A stretch of DNA of 64,000 nt from Acidobacteriota bacterium (GTDB taxonomy: Bacteria > Acidobacteriota > Blastocatellia > Pyrinomonadales > Pyrinomonadaceae), in NCBI GenBank assembly GCA_019639195.1, contig JAHBSI010000001.1, positions 496,001 to 560,000 on the forward strand. The letters run 5' to 3'. Each line of letters starts with the position of its first letter. The first letter of the stretch is position 1. Below the pieces are notes generated by a model that made no database searches, was not told the origin of the DNA, and worked only from the letters and a program-made list of their open reading frames with translations. The position numbers were made by a program, and so were the translations under genes. Below, piece by piece: positions 1-7,532 of the stretch.

Positions 1-2
1 CT

Positions 3-1697
3 TTGCTCTCCGCGTGCGGCGCACCGGCAACCAATACAACGCCGACCGCGGCCGTACCGACGCGTGGGGGCCAGCTCGTCTATCGACTAAGCACCGCTCC
101 GACGACGTTCAACTATTTGATGGCGAAGGATGAAGCGACGATCGAGACGGCGTTCTATATGTTGACAAGCCGCCTCGTTGATATCGACCACCGCACGCAA
201 GCATATGTGCCAGGCCTGGCCGAATCCTGGAAGCGTGAAGATGACGGCGTCACCGTCGATGTCAAGCTGCGCGATGGTGCGAAATTCTCAGACGGCTCGG
301 AGATAACTGCTGACGATGTCGCATTCACTTTTGCCGCGATCTACGACGAGAAAACGAACTCGCCGGCGTGGAAAGGTGCGATGACGGTCGGCGAAAACAA
401 GCAGATCGCGGTCAAGGTCATCGATAAACTGAATCTAAAGCTCGTCTTCCCGCAGAAGGTGGCCGCCGTCGAGAACTACTTGATAAATGTCGGCGTTCTG
501 CCGGCAAAAACTCTCAAGCCCGCACTCGATGCCGGTACGCTCGCCGAAGCCTGGAGCTTGACCTCCAACCCGAAGTCTATCGTTTCAAGCGGTCCTTTCG
601 TTGTTGAATCTGCGGCTGTCGGCGAACGTCTGACGTTTGCCCGCAACCCGAACTACTGGAAGAAAGATGCGGCGGGAGTGCAGCTGCCTTACCTCGACAA
701 GATCTCTTTCGACGTCATTTCTGACCAGAATGCGGCGTTCGCACAGCTCGAGCAAGGCAAGGTCGATGCCGTCGATCGGATCCGGCCTTCGGATTTTGCA
801 TCGCTCGGCAAGCCGGGCTCGCCGATCAAGGCTCTCGATGTCGGCCCGGGAATGAGCACTGACCACATCTTCTTCAACCTGAACAAGACGGACGCGAAGG
901 GCAAGGATCTTGCATCCTCGCCTAAATACGCGTGGTTCTCGGACGTAAGGTTCCGAACGGCGATCTCGAAGGCGATCGACAAGAAAACGATAGCGGAGAC
1001 AACGCTCCGTGGGCTTGCAACGCCGATGGGCAGCTTCGTTTCGCCGGGCAATAAGATGTGGCTCAATAAAGACATCTCTGCGGATACTTATGATCCTGCG
1101 GGAGCCGCTCAACTCCTCACGGATGCCGGCTTTGTAAAGAAAGGCACTGAACAAGCACCCGAACTTTATGATGCAAAAGGCAACCGTGTCGAGTTCACTC
1201 TGCTCGTCGGCGTCGAGAATCAACCGCGAAATCTCGCGGCGGCCGTTATTCAGGAAGACCTTTCAAAACTCGGCATCAAGATGCAGGTCGCTCCCGTCGA
1301 ATCAAAAGACATTACCGCTCGCTGGAGTACAACTTTCGATTATGAGGCGATCTTCCTCGGGCTTTCCGTCAGCGATATGGAGCCTTCGTCGATGGCGGCT
1401 TTCGTTGAGAGCAGCGGTGCGGTGCATCAATGGGCACCGATGCAAAAGACGCCGGCGACCGAGTGGGAAGCTCGTCTCGACAAGCTCTTTGATGAGCAGG
1501 CAGCTGAAACTGACACCGCAAAACGCAAAGCTCTCTTTGACGAGATACAGAAGATCGTCGCGGACGAAATGCCGGTGATTCCCGTCGTAACGCGTCATGC
1601 GGTTTCGGCCGCAAACATCCGTATCGGAAATATAGCGCCAAGCCCGATGCTTCCTTATTCGCTTTGGAATGTTGACGAGCTTTTCGTCAGTCAGTAG
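3..1697 (+). CDS. ABC transporter solute-binding lipoprotein, family 5 (OppA/DppA-like), 5' partial
   Basis: Periplasmic, lipid-anchored binding protein of an oligopeptide/dipeptide-type ABC importer (family SBP_bac_5). The visible frame opens with L-S-A-C, a good lipobox, so the true start and signal peptide lie upstream of the window. The body follows the family pattern: a 'YRLSTAPTTFN' opening strand, 'LAESWKREDDG', 'LRDGAKFSDGSEITADDVAFT', and 'NPNYWKK' near residue 217. About 564 residues are visible, normal for the family. Its TAG stop overlaps the 3' end of convergent queC by 11 bp. The transporter's permease and ATPase genes are not in the window. The substrate is unknown; peptides are the family default. 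Confidence 0.9.
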   Translation: MLSACGAPATNTTPTAAVPTRGGQLVYRLSTAPTTFNYLMAKDEATIETAFYMLTSRLVDIDHRTQAYVPGLAESWKREDDGVTVDVKLRDGAKFSDGSEITADDVAFTFAAIYDEKTNSPAWKGAMTVGENKQIAVKVIDKLNLKLVFPQKVAAVENYLINVGVLPAKTLKPALDAGTLAEAWSLTSNPKSIVSSGPFVVESAAVGERLTFARNPNYWKKDAAGVQLPYLDKISFDVISDQNAAFAQLEQGKVDAVDRIRPSDFASLGKPGSPIKALDVGPGMSTDHIFFNLNKTDAKGKDLASSPKYAWFSDVRFRTAISKAIDKKTIAETTLRGLATPMGSFVSPGNKMWLNKDISADTYDPAGAAQLLTDAGFVKKGTEQAPELYDAKGNRVEFTLLVGVENQPRNLAAAVIQEDLSKLGIKMQVAPVESKDITARWSTTFDYEAIFLGLSVSDMEPSSMAAFVESSGAVHQWAPMQKTPATEWEARLDKLFDEQAAETDTAKRKALFDEIQKIVADEMPVIPVVTRHAVSAANIRIGNIAPSPMLPYSLWNVDELFVSQ

Positions 1698-2373
1698 GTG
1701 TGTGTGCCTGATCTGCGTATGGGATCGGATCGCTAACGCCCGCGAGATGGAAACCTCGCAGCCGCAGTGCACACGAATCACACGTGCCGCACGCGCGATC
1801 GCGGCTGCGATAGCACGACCACGAAAGTTCAAGCGGAGCCGCGAGCTCGATCCCTTTTTTGACGATCTCGGCCTTTGAAAGATGGATTATAGGCGTGCGG
1901 ATCTCGATACGGGTTTCGGGTTTCGTGCCCGCATCTATTGCCGCCTGGAACGCTTCGTAAAACTCAGGCCGGCAATCGGGATAGCCGCTCGAATCTTCCG
2001 CGACGGCGCCGACATAGACCGCATTTGCTCCAAGCACCTCGGCCCAGCTCGCCGCGATCGCAAGCATATTTCCGTTACGAAACGGCACGTACGTGTTTGG
2101 GATCGTCGTGCTCTGAAGATCCGCCTCGCCGACCGAGAGCGTCTCATCCGTTAGCGAAGAACCTCCGATCTTTGCGAGATGCTCGATCGAAACATCAAGC
2201 CGGTCTTTCACGCGATAATGGTCCGCTATATCGTTGAATGCTTTTCGCTCTCGCTCCTCGGTAAGCTGTCCATACGAAATGTGCAGAAAGGCGACCTCGT
2301 CGCATTCCTTGCGGGCGATAGCGGCCGTTACGCACGAATCCATTCCACCTGAGACAAGAACTATTGCGGTCAT
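1687..2373 (-). CDS. queC: 7-cyano-7-deazaguanine synthase QueC
   Basis: Converts 7-carboxy-7-deazaguanine to preQ0 with ATP and ammonia, a step on the way to queuosine in tRNA. The ATP-pyrophosphatase P-loop SGGMDS lies at residues 8-13. The C-terminus has the zinc-binding cysteine cluster (C-x8-C-x2-C-x2-C, around 'CGTCDSC'). I chose the ATG at 2373 because it starts directly before the 'IVLVSGG' strand; upstream codons in the frame run into queE. The length of 228 aa is typical. queE lies 11 bp upstream in the same operon, the preceding step of the pathway. queD and queF are not in the window. Confidence 0.96.
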   Translation of the reverse strand: MTAIVLVSGGMDSCVTAAIARKECDEVAFLHISYGQLTEERERKAFNDIADHYRVKDRLDVSIEHLAKIGGSSLTDETLSVGEADLQSTTIPNTYVPFRNGNMLAIAASWAEVLGANAVYVGAVAEDSSGYPDCRPEFYEAFQAAIDAGTKPETRIEIRTPIIHLSKAEIVKKGIELAAPLELSWSCYRSRDRACGTCDSCALRLRGFHLAGVSDPIPYADQAHTPTD

Positions 2374-2384
2374 ACTGGATAAGC

Positions 2385-3059
2385 TCAAACGCCCCTCGTC
2401 TCGGCTCCCCAAATATATTTGTGCAGCTGCAGATTCAGGCGAATATTGCCATTCATCTTCGCAACCGCCGATGCGATCTCGGCCGTGTCTTTGCAGCCAT
2501 GCACCGGCGAGATCAGGATCTCTTTTGCACGGTCCGCGAGTTTGTATTCTTTGATCGTCTCCATCGCGAACTGAAGGTCGCGAAGGTCGGCAACAACGAA
2601 TTTTACTTCATCGCGATCCGGCATTAGCCGTTCGAGATTCGGCCAGTGATTGCGGTCGCTTTCGGTCGAGGCCGGACATTTTACGTCAAGGATCACAGCC
2701 GCTCGCGGATCGACATTTTCCGTTGAGACGAATCCTCCGGTCTCGATCAGAACTTCGTAGCCGCGGTCGCAAAGTTCGGTAATGAACGGATAGACATTCT
2801 TCTGGGCAAGCGGTTCGCCGCCCGTTACCTCAACAAGTCGGCAGCCAAATTCCTCGAGCTTCTCAAATATCGATGCGAACGCCATTTTCTCACCGCCCGA
2901 GAATGTGTATTCGCTGTCGCACCAGATGCACCGCATCGGACAGCCCGTAAGCCGCACAAATGAGCACGGCCGCCCCGCGTGCGAAGATTCGCCCTGGATC
3001 GAAAGGAAGATCTCTGTGATGCGAAGCGTTTGGTCGTCGCCGGAAGTCTGCTGCTCCAT
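2385..3059 (-). CDS. queE: 7-carboxy-7-deazaguanine synthase QueE (radical SAM)
   Basis: Radical SAM enzyme that contracts 6-carboxy-tetrahydropterin to 7-carboxy-7-deazaguanine. The [4Fe-4S] motif C-x3-C-x2-C is at C40, C44 and C47 ('GCPMRCIWC'), preceded by the family signature 'SIQGESSHAGRPCSFVRL'. A 'VTGGEPL' SAM-binding motif follows. At 224 aa it is a standard-length QueE. The ATG at 3059 is preferred over an in-frame upstream start at 3167 that would overlap the neighbouring membrane-protein gene. No strong Shine-Dalgarno is seen, so it may be translationally coupled. It sits between a small membrane protein (25 bp upstream) and queC (11 bp downstream). Confidence 0.95.
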   Translation of the reverse strand: MEQQTSGDDQTLRITEIFLSIQGESSHAGRPCSFVRLTGCPMRCIWCDSEYTFSGGEKMAFASIFEKLEEFGCRLVEVTGGEPLAQKNVYPFITELCDRGYEVLIETGGFVSTENVDPRAAVILDVKCPASTESDRNHWPNLERLMPDRDEVKFVVADLRDLQFAMETIKEYKLADRAKEILISPVHGCKDTAEIASAVAKMNGNIRLNLQLHKYIWGAETRGV

Positions 3060-3084
3060 TACAGTCTTGATGTTACCTTGAACT

Positions 3085-3510
3085 TTAGAACAACCCGAAC
3101 CACTGATAAGCATTAAAGACTTCGCCGAGTGCGAAAGACGCAAGGTTAGCGATGATGATGACCGCAAAGGAACGCGTCCAGTTCACGCCCTCCTGCCCGC
3201 GAAATGCGAGCCAGAAGATCGCACATTCCGCCACCGGTGCAAAAACTTCCGCAACCATCAGGTAAAGCCATCTAGGCGAGCCAAGGAATATCGCCGGAAG
3301 CACGATCACGACGATCGGATATGTGCACGCCGTAAGCCAGACACCGGCCAGCAGCTTTTGCCTGAACGAGAATCTTGAGCCGAGGCCGATAAGCAGTATC
3401 GGCGTCTCGATCAGTATCGTAACGAGATAGCCGAACGGCAGAAAGTACCAGAGGTCGCTGAGCGGCAAATTTTGTGTTTGGACGAAGTCCACCTCGTCAA
3501 AGAGAAACAT
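3085..3510 (-). CDS. Small polytopic membrane protein of unknown function
   Basis: About 141 residues with four hydrophobic stretches (roughly residues 25-45, 52-75, 85-100 and 115-135) separated by short basic loops. I do not recognise a family. ATG at 3510 is preferred because GAGG lies about 5 nt upstream; a GTG one codon earlier is also in frame. It is the third gene of a five-gene minus-strand run: the upstream polytopic protein ends 14 bp before it, and queE starts 25 bp after it. Function is unknown; context suggests it works with the two upstream membrane genes rather than with queuosine synthesis. Confidence 0.7.
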   Translation of the reverse strand: MFLFDEVDFVQTQNLPLSDLWYFLPFGYLVTILIETPILLIGLGSRFSFRQKLLAGVWLTACTYPIVVIVLPAIFLGSPRWLYLMVAEVFAPVAECAIFWLAFRGQEGVNWTRSFAVIIIANLASFALGEVFNAYQWFGLF

Positions 3511-3524
3511 CACACCTCAAAGCC

Positions 3525-4526
3525 TCAGAGCATCTTGACCAGGAACGGGAATTCGGCGAGTACGTGACCGATCGCAAATGCAAAATAGACATCTCTCGCT
3601 GTTAGATAATCGACCGAAAAACCCGCCCAAAGGACGAGCGTCAGCGTCACGCTCACGATCAGCATTCCGCCGACGAGCCTCGGCCAGCCATTCACGTTTG
3701 AAAAGAGCGGGATCTCGCTCAGCCGCCACGGTATCGCACGTCGGTCAACAAGCGGGATGATCAGCAGCCAGACGAAATAATGGATCGATTCGAGGAAAAC
3801 GTGCGTTGCTACAAGCAGGTGAGTCGAGATCCCGGGCAGGATCTCGCTGCCAGCGTGCTGAACGATCCGCCAAAAAAGGCCCGTCTCTTCAGAGAGAGCC
3901 GGCCGCCCGGCAAGCGACGCCCACAGCATCAGCAGAAATACAGGGATCGATGCGAGGCAGTAATGATAAGCTCTGAGCCATTCGGGACGCGTACGTCGGA
4001 TCTGCCGTTCGAGAAACCACATCGCAACAAACGGATGTATGTAAACGAGTGCGAGGCTCCAATACAAAGGAGCGATCCATGCCGCCGCCGCGATCAGACA
4101 TGCTGCGGCGATCGCAGGCGACCAGTCACGCCGCCTTTGACGCCCGCGAAGGTAGAAGAGCGACCCGACCCACAGGATCAAGCCCGTGTTCCAAAAGGCC
4201 GCCCAGAGCTGCCAGTTGACACCCGCCCAAAGCCAGTTCCCGCTCGCAAAATAGAGCGTCAGATATGCTGTCGCGAGTACGACCACGCCGCCGATCCCAA
4301 CCAGATAGTATGTTCGCGATCTTCCCCAACGCACCGGCATTCGCGCCACAAAGTAGCGGAATTCCATAAGGTTGTGCGGGCCGGCAAAAAGGAAGATCGT
4401 GATGATCGAGAGCTGCAGCGGAAAAGATCCGATCAATACGACACCAAGCGCACACGCGGCGATGAACGCCATCAAGAAAACGTGTGCGCTCGAGAGCTCG
4501 TATCGGTTTACTCGGATCTCCTGCAT
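3525..4526 (-). CDS. Polytopic membrane protein with intramembrane histidines (weakly Brp/Blh-like)
   Basis: A 333-residue integral membrane protein with about eight to nine hydrophobic segments. Histidines sit inside or beside them in conserved-looking settings: 'FAGPHNLMEF' near residue 50, 'YIHPFVA' near 165, 'THVFLESIHYFVW' near 245 and 'AIGHVLAEFPF' near the C-terminus. The spacing recalls Brp/Blh beta-carotene dioxygenases, whose iron is held by membrane histidines, but this is only a visual resemblance. Its ATG directly abuts the TAA of the upstream gene, so the two are co-translated. No function is assigned. Confidence 0.7.
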   Translation of the reverse strand: MQEIRVNRYELSSAHVFLMAFIAACALGVVLIGSFPLQLSIITIFLFAGPHNLMEFRYFVARMPVRWGRSRTYYLVGIGGVVVLATAYLTLYFASGNWLWAGVNWQLWAAFWNTGLILWVGSLFYLRGRQRRRDWSPAIAAACLIAAAAWIAPLYWSLALVYIHPFVAMWFLERQIRRTRPEWLRAYHYCLASIPVFLLMLWASLAGRPALSEETGLFWRIVQHAGSEILPGISTHLLVATHVFLESIHYFVWLLIIPLVDRRAIPWRLSEIPLFSNVNGWPRLVGGMLIVSVTLTLVLWAGFSVDYLTARDVYFAFAIGHVLAEFPFLVKML

Positions 4527-5120
4527 TTATTCGTGGGGTGCTGCGGCTTCCGGTTGGGGAGCCGGAACTATCAGTGTTGGTCTGTTAACCGAATCAGAGA
4601 CCTCGAGCTTGATCTTTCCATTAACATACTTGTATTTCTGAACCGCCGGCGAAAAGATGCTGCCGTTGATCTTCCGCGTTTCGATCGGCGGCGCAATGTT
4701 GGCATACACAAAAGAAGCAACGCCTCCGCCTGCAAGTATCAATGCGACGGATGCTGCGATCTTGCCTGTGCGTGTCGTAACCTTTCCGGAACGAAATGCC
4801 CAGATGCCTGCAAAAAGTATCGCAAGCGAGATAAACGTTCCGCCCACGATCGTCTGTGCTTGTGAGATGCCGCCGACCTTGACCGCAGGCAGCGGTTTCT
4901 GTCCGTCGGCCCCAAGTTGAGCGTTGAGTTCGTCAAATTCGGTTCGCGGAATGATAAGCCGTGCTTCTTTCGCTTCTGAGTCGAGGCGGATCATCAATCG
5001 GCTGTCGATCGCCGTGTCTTTCTTCGGCTGTGTCGGTGTTCGGTCCGGACGTGCAATATCGCCAAATGCTGAGGCCGCAAAGACCAAAATAGCAAGGACA
5101 GATAGATATCGAAATTTCAT
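4527..5120 (-). CDS. Secreted/membrane-anchored protein of unknown function
   Basis: A 197-residue protein with a clear signal peptide (MKFRYLSVLAILVFAASAFG), a soluble stretch, then two hydrophobic segments near residues 90-110 and 118-140, and a Pro/Ala-rich tail. I do not recognise the family. ATG 5120 is supported by a purine-rich AGGAG site about 8 nt upstream; an in-frame upstream ATG at 5246 would run into the divergent pepP promoter. It is the first gene of the five-gene operon leading to queE and queC, and its stop codon touches the start of the next gene. Confidence 0.75.
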   Translation of the reverse strand: MKFRYLSVLAILVFAASAFGDIARPDRTPTQPKKDTAIDSRLMIRLDSEAKEARLIIPRTEFDELNAQLGADGQKPLPAVKVGGISQAQTIVGGTFISLAILFAGIWAFRSGKVTTRTGKIAASVALILAGGGVASFVYANIAPPIETRKINGSIFSPAVQKYKYVNGKIKLEVSDSVNRPTLIVPAPQPEAAAPHE

Positions 5121-5210
5121 AGTTAGGAGTTCTCCTGGTGTTAGTGATGGTTTCGGATTATACCGACTCTGTTTGCAGAACGCGAAGATGCTTCGAAGCT
5201 TGCGGCTCTG

Positions 5211-5240
5211 CTGACAATTTGGCCGCAATTGCGATATTAT
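5211..5240 (+). promoter_or_regulatory. Predicted promoter of the Xaa-Pro aminopeptidase gene
   Basis: CTGACA at 5211-5216 and TATTAT at 5235-5240, spaced 18 bp. The start codon follows only 8 nt after the -10 box, and no Shine-Dalgarno is present, so the transcript would be leaderless or nearly so. Prediction only. Confidence 0.4.
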
Positions 5241-5248
5241 TCTCACAT

Positions 5249-6562
5249 ATGCGATCTCAACTTAAACGCTTCATCTCGCAGATGGAACCGAATTCCATCG
5301 CGATCATTCCGGCTGCCCACGAACAGACAAGAAGTTACGACACCGAGTTCAAGTTTCGGCAGGACTCTGACTTCTGGTACCTCACGGGTTTTCCCGAGCC
5401 GGATGCGATCGCCGTCATCGACAACAGCTCGAAAAAGCCTTTCACGCTCTATGTTCGGCCCCGCGACCCGCTGATGGAGACGTGGTTCGGGCGGCGTTAT
5501 GGCATCGAAGGGACTTTGAAGCATTTCGGCTGCGATCAGGCGTTCTCGATCGAAAAATTTGCCGGCGACATTGCAAAGCACCTCAACGGACACGACCATA
5601 TTTACTACCGCTTTTCGGTCGATCGTGCATTGGACGGCCAGATCCTCGACTACTTTACGGAGCAGCGCGTCCGCCGGTTGAAGTCCGCATATCCGCCGCA
5701 CACGATCTTTGACCCGACGCCGATCATCGGCGAGATGCGTCTTCACAAGGACGCAAAAGAGGTCGAGCTGATGCAGACCGCCGCGACGATCTCCGCACAG
5801 GCTCACGTCCTCGCGATGAAGAAAACGAAGCCCGGAATGAACGAATCGCAGGTCGAATCGCTCATCGAAGCCTATATGCGTGATAAAGGCGCAAGCGGCG
5901 TTGCCTACAACTCGATAATCGGCGGCGGCGATAATGCGACCATTCTCCACTACGTCGAGAACAATATGCCGTTAAAGGACGGCGATCTTCTCCTCGTTGA
6001 TGCCGGCGCCGAATATCAGAACTACGCTGCGGACATTACCCGCACATTTCCCGTCAACGGCAAGTATTCTGCGGCACAGCGTGAGGTTTATGACGTTGTG
6101 CTTGACGTTCAGGAGAAGTGCATCGAATACACCGTGACCGGCAACACCGTTAAGGGACGCCAGGATCATTCGATCGAACTCCTTACCGAAGGGATGAAGA
6201 AACTCGGCCTGCTCAAGGGTAAGACGAGCGACCTCATCAAGAAGAAGGCATATTTGAAATACTATATGCACGGCGTCGGCCATTACCTTGGGCTTGATGT
6301 CCACGATGCGGGCCGCTATTTCAAAGATCAACAGGCTCGAAACTCAAAGCCCTTTGCTCCGGGAATGGTCCTTACCGTCGAACCCGGGCTCTACATTCCG
6401 CCCGATGACAGGTCCGCTCCCGCGAAATATCGCGGCATCGGGATCCGCATCGAAGACGATGTGCTCGTGACCAAAGAAGGCAACCGAAACCTGACATCTG
6501 CCGTGCCGAAGAATGCCGACGAGATCGAAGCCCTGATGGCAAAGGCACGCCCGAAGAGGTAA
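5249..6562 (+). CDS. pepP: Xaa-Pro aminopeptidase (M24B)
   Basis: Cytosolic dinuclear-metal peptidase that removes an N-terminal residue preceding proline. All five metal ligands of the M24 'pita-bread' fold are visible: D251, D262, H341, E378 and E402, with H345 nearby ('HGVGHYLGLDVHD', 'TVEPGLYIPP', 'GIGIRIEDDV'). The N-terminal creatinase-like domain begins with 'FKFRQDSDFWYLTGFPEPDA', typical of PepP. ATG 5249 is chosen; earlier in-frame codons lie in the divergent promoter region. The 437-residue length fits. A DoxX-like gene starts 6 nt after the stop and is probably co-transcribed. Confidence 0.96.
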   Translation: MRSQLKRFISQMEPNSIAIIPAAHEQTRSYDTEFKFRQDSDFWYLTGFPEPDAIAVIDNSSKKPFTLYVRPRDPLMETWFGRRYGIEGTLKHFGCDQAFSIEKFAGDIAKHLNGHDHIYYRFSVDRALDGQILDYFTEQRVRRLKSAYPPHTIFDPTPIIGEMRLHKDAKEVELMQTAATISAQAHVLAMKKTKPGMNESQVESLIEAYMRDKGASGVAYNSIIGGGDNATILHYVENNMPLKDGDLLLVDAGAEYQNYAADITRTFPVNGKYSAAQREVYDVVLDVQEKCIEYTVTGNTVKGRQDHSIELLTEGMKKLGLLKGKTSDLIKKKAYLKYYMHGVGHYLGLDVHDAGRYFKDQQARNSKPFAPGMVLTVEPGLYIPPDDRSAPAKYRGIGIRIEDDVLVTKEGNRNLTSAVPKNADEIEALMAKARPKR

Positions 6563-6568
6563 CGAACC

Positions 6569-6997
6569 GTGACATTTGAGCTGACAAGAGATCTGCCGCT
6601 TGCTTTTACCGCGTTGCTCGTTGCGATACTTTTCGTGCAGTCTTCGCTCGACAAGGTTGCCGATTGGAAGGGCAACCTTGAATACCTGACGTCGCATTTT
6701 GAGAAGTCGCCGCTTGCCGGCTTCGTTCCCGTGATGCTCATCACGATCACCGTTATTGAGCTAGTGACAGGCGTTGCCTCGGTCGTCGGGCTGGCCTATC
6801 TGCTTGCGACAGGCTCGGCCGTTGTGCTTTTTTACGCGTCGATCGTCGGGTCGGCCGCCATCTGCGGACTTTTCTTCGGCCAACGCATTGCGAAGGATTA
6901 TGCAGGTGCGGCGGTTCTAATTCCGTATTTCCTGCTCCTGATGCTGATGATGATCCTTTCGCTTCCAACCCGAACGGGCGTTATCGCCGGAGTTTAG
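6569..6997 (+). CDS. DoxX-like membrane protein
   Basis: A 142-residue protein with four hydrophobic segments and the DoxX-type opening 'LFVQSSLDKVADWKG', where a short helix is followed by an amphipathic 'YLTSHFEKSP' segment. DoxX-family proteins are small quinone- or redox-associated membrane proteins; the exact role here is unknown. It begins with GTG 6 nt after pepP, with no clear ribosome site of its own, so translational coupling is likely. Its last 17 bp overlap the convergent secreted-protein gene. Confidence 0.75.
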   Translation: MTFELTRDLPLAFTALLVAILFVQSSLDKVADWKGNLEYLTSHFEKSPLAGFVPVMLITITVIELVTGVASVVGLAYLLATGSAVVLFYASIVGSAAICGLFFGQRIAKDYAGAAVLIPYFLLLMLMMILSLPTRTGVIAGV

Positions 6998-7373
6998 TGA
7001 CCTTCAGCTTCACCTCGTAGGCATTTTGATCGGTCGCCTTTTCTGCATCCTTTGCCGGAAGCAGAGAGTCGATCTCGATCGCCCAACTATCCATAGTTAC
7101 CGACTGCGGAGCCATATTCGTATTGAGTTCAAACGTCTTCGTCTCGTACTTCCCGCTTACGGCGATCTTTATTTTTGCATTGCCGGCCCAAATGCAGTTT
7201 GCACCTTCCGGGCAGCGTGAATCTTCCTCGACCGAAAGGAATTTGATCTTCAAACGGCCCTTGGCGGCGCTCTTCCGCTGGCCGGCCTTTATGGAAACGG
7301 TTTCAGGTGTCTGAGCAGTGATGGTCATCGTAAATATCAGTGTCGAGATCAGGGCTAGAATCGCAATTTTCAT
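6981..7373 (-). CDS. Small secreted protein with a 'CPEGANCIWAG' motif
   Basis: About 130 residues: a signal peptide ending near 'TITAQ', then a beta-rich domain. Two cysteines six residues apart occur in 'SRCPEGANCIWAGNAK', a motif I have seen in uncharacterised bacterial secreted proteins, so probably a conserved disulphide-bearing domain. Four in-frame ATGs lie close together (7373-7385). I chose the last because GAGGA is placed about 7 nt before it. The gene overlaps the convergent DoxX-like gene by 17 bp. Function unknown. Confidence 0.65.
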   Translation of the reverse strand: MKIAILALISTLIFTMTITAQTPETVSIKAGQRKSAAKGRLKIKFLSVEEDSRCPEGANCIWAGNAKIKIAVSGKYETKTFELNTNMAPQSVTMDSWAIEIDSLLPAKDAEKATDQNAYEVKLKVTKLRR

Positions 7374-7532
7374 CATCATCCTCATAAAAAGCGAACGCAA
7401 AACTCGCATCGCCGCATCCTTAGAACGGGAATGCCGCCCTCAGGTTGCACGAACTTTAGTGTAACCTCGAGGCGAAATGGCTCGTATTATAACCGACCGT
7501 ACCAATTTTTGGCGTAACACAAGGAAAGTTCA

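Noticed and set aside
585..1223. A 212-codon antisense frame inside the binding-protein gene.
   Set aside because: Arg-rich shadow translation typical of GC-rich antisense frames; no domain.
3780..4865. A 361-codon plus-strand frame opposite the membrane-protein genes.
   Set aside because: Arg/Lys/Asp-rich shadow with no domain; the minus-strand genes have hydrophobic helices, ribosome sites and operon joints.
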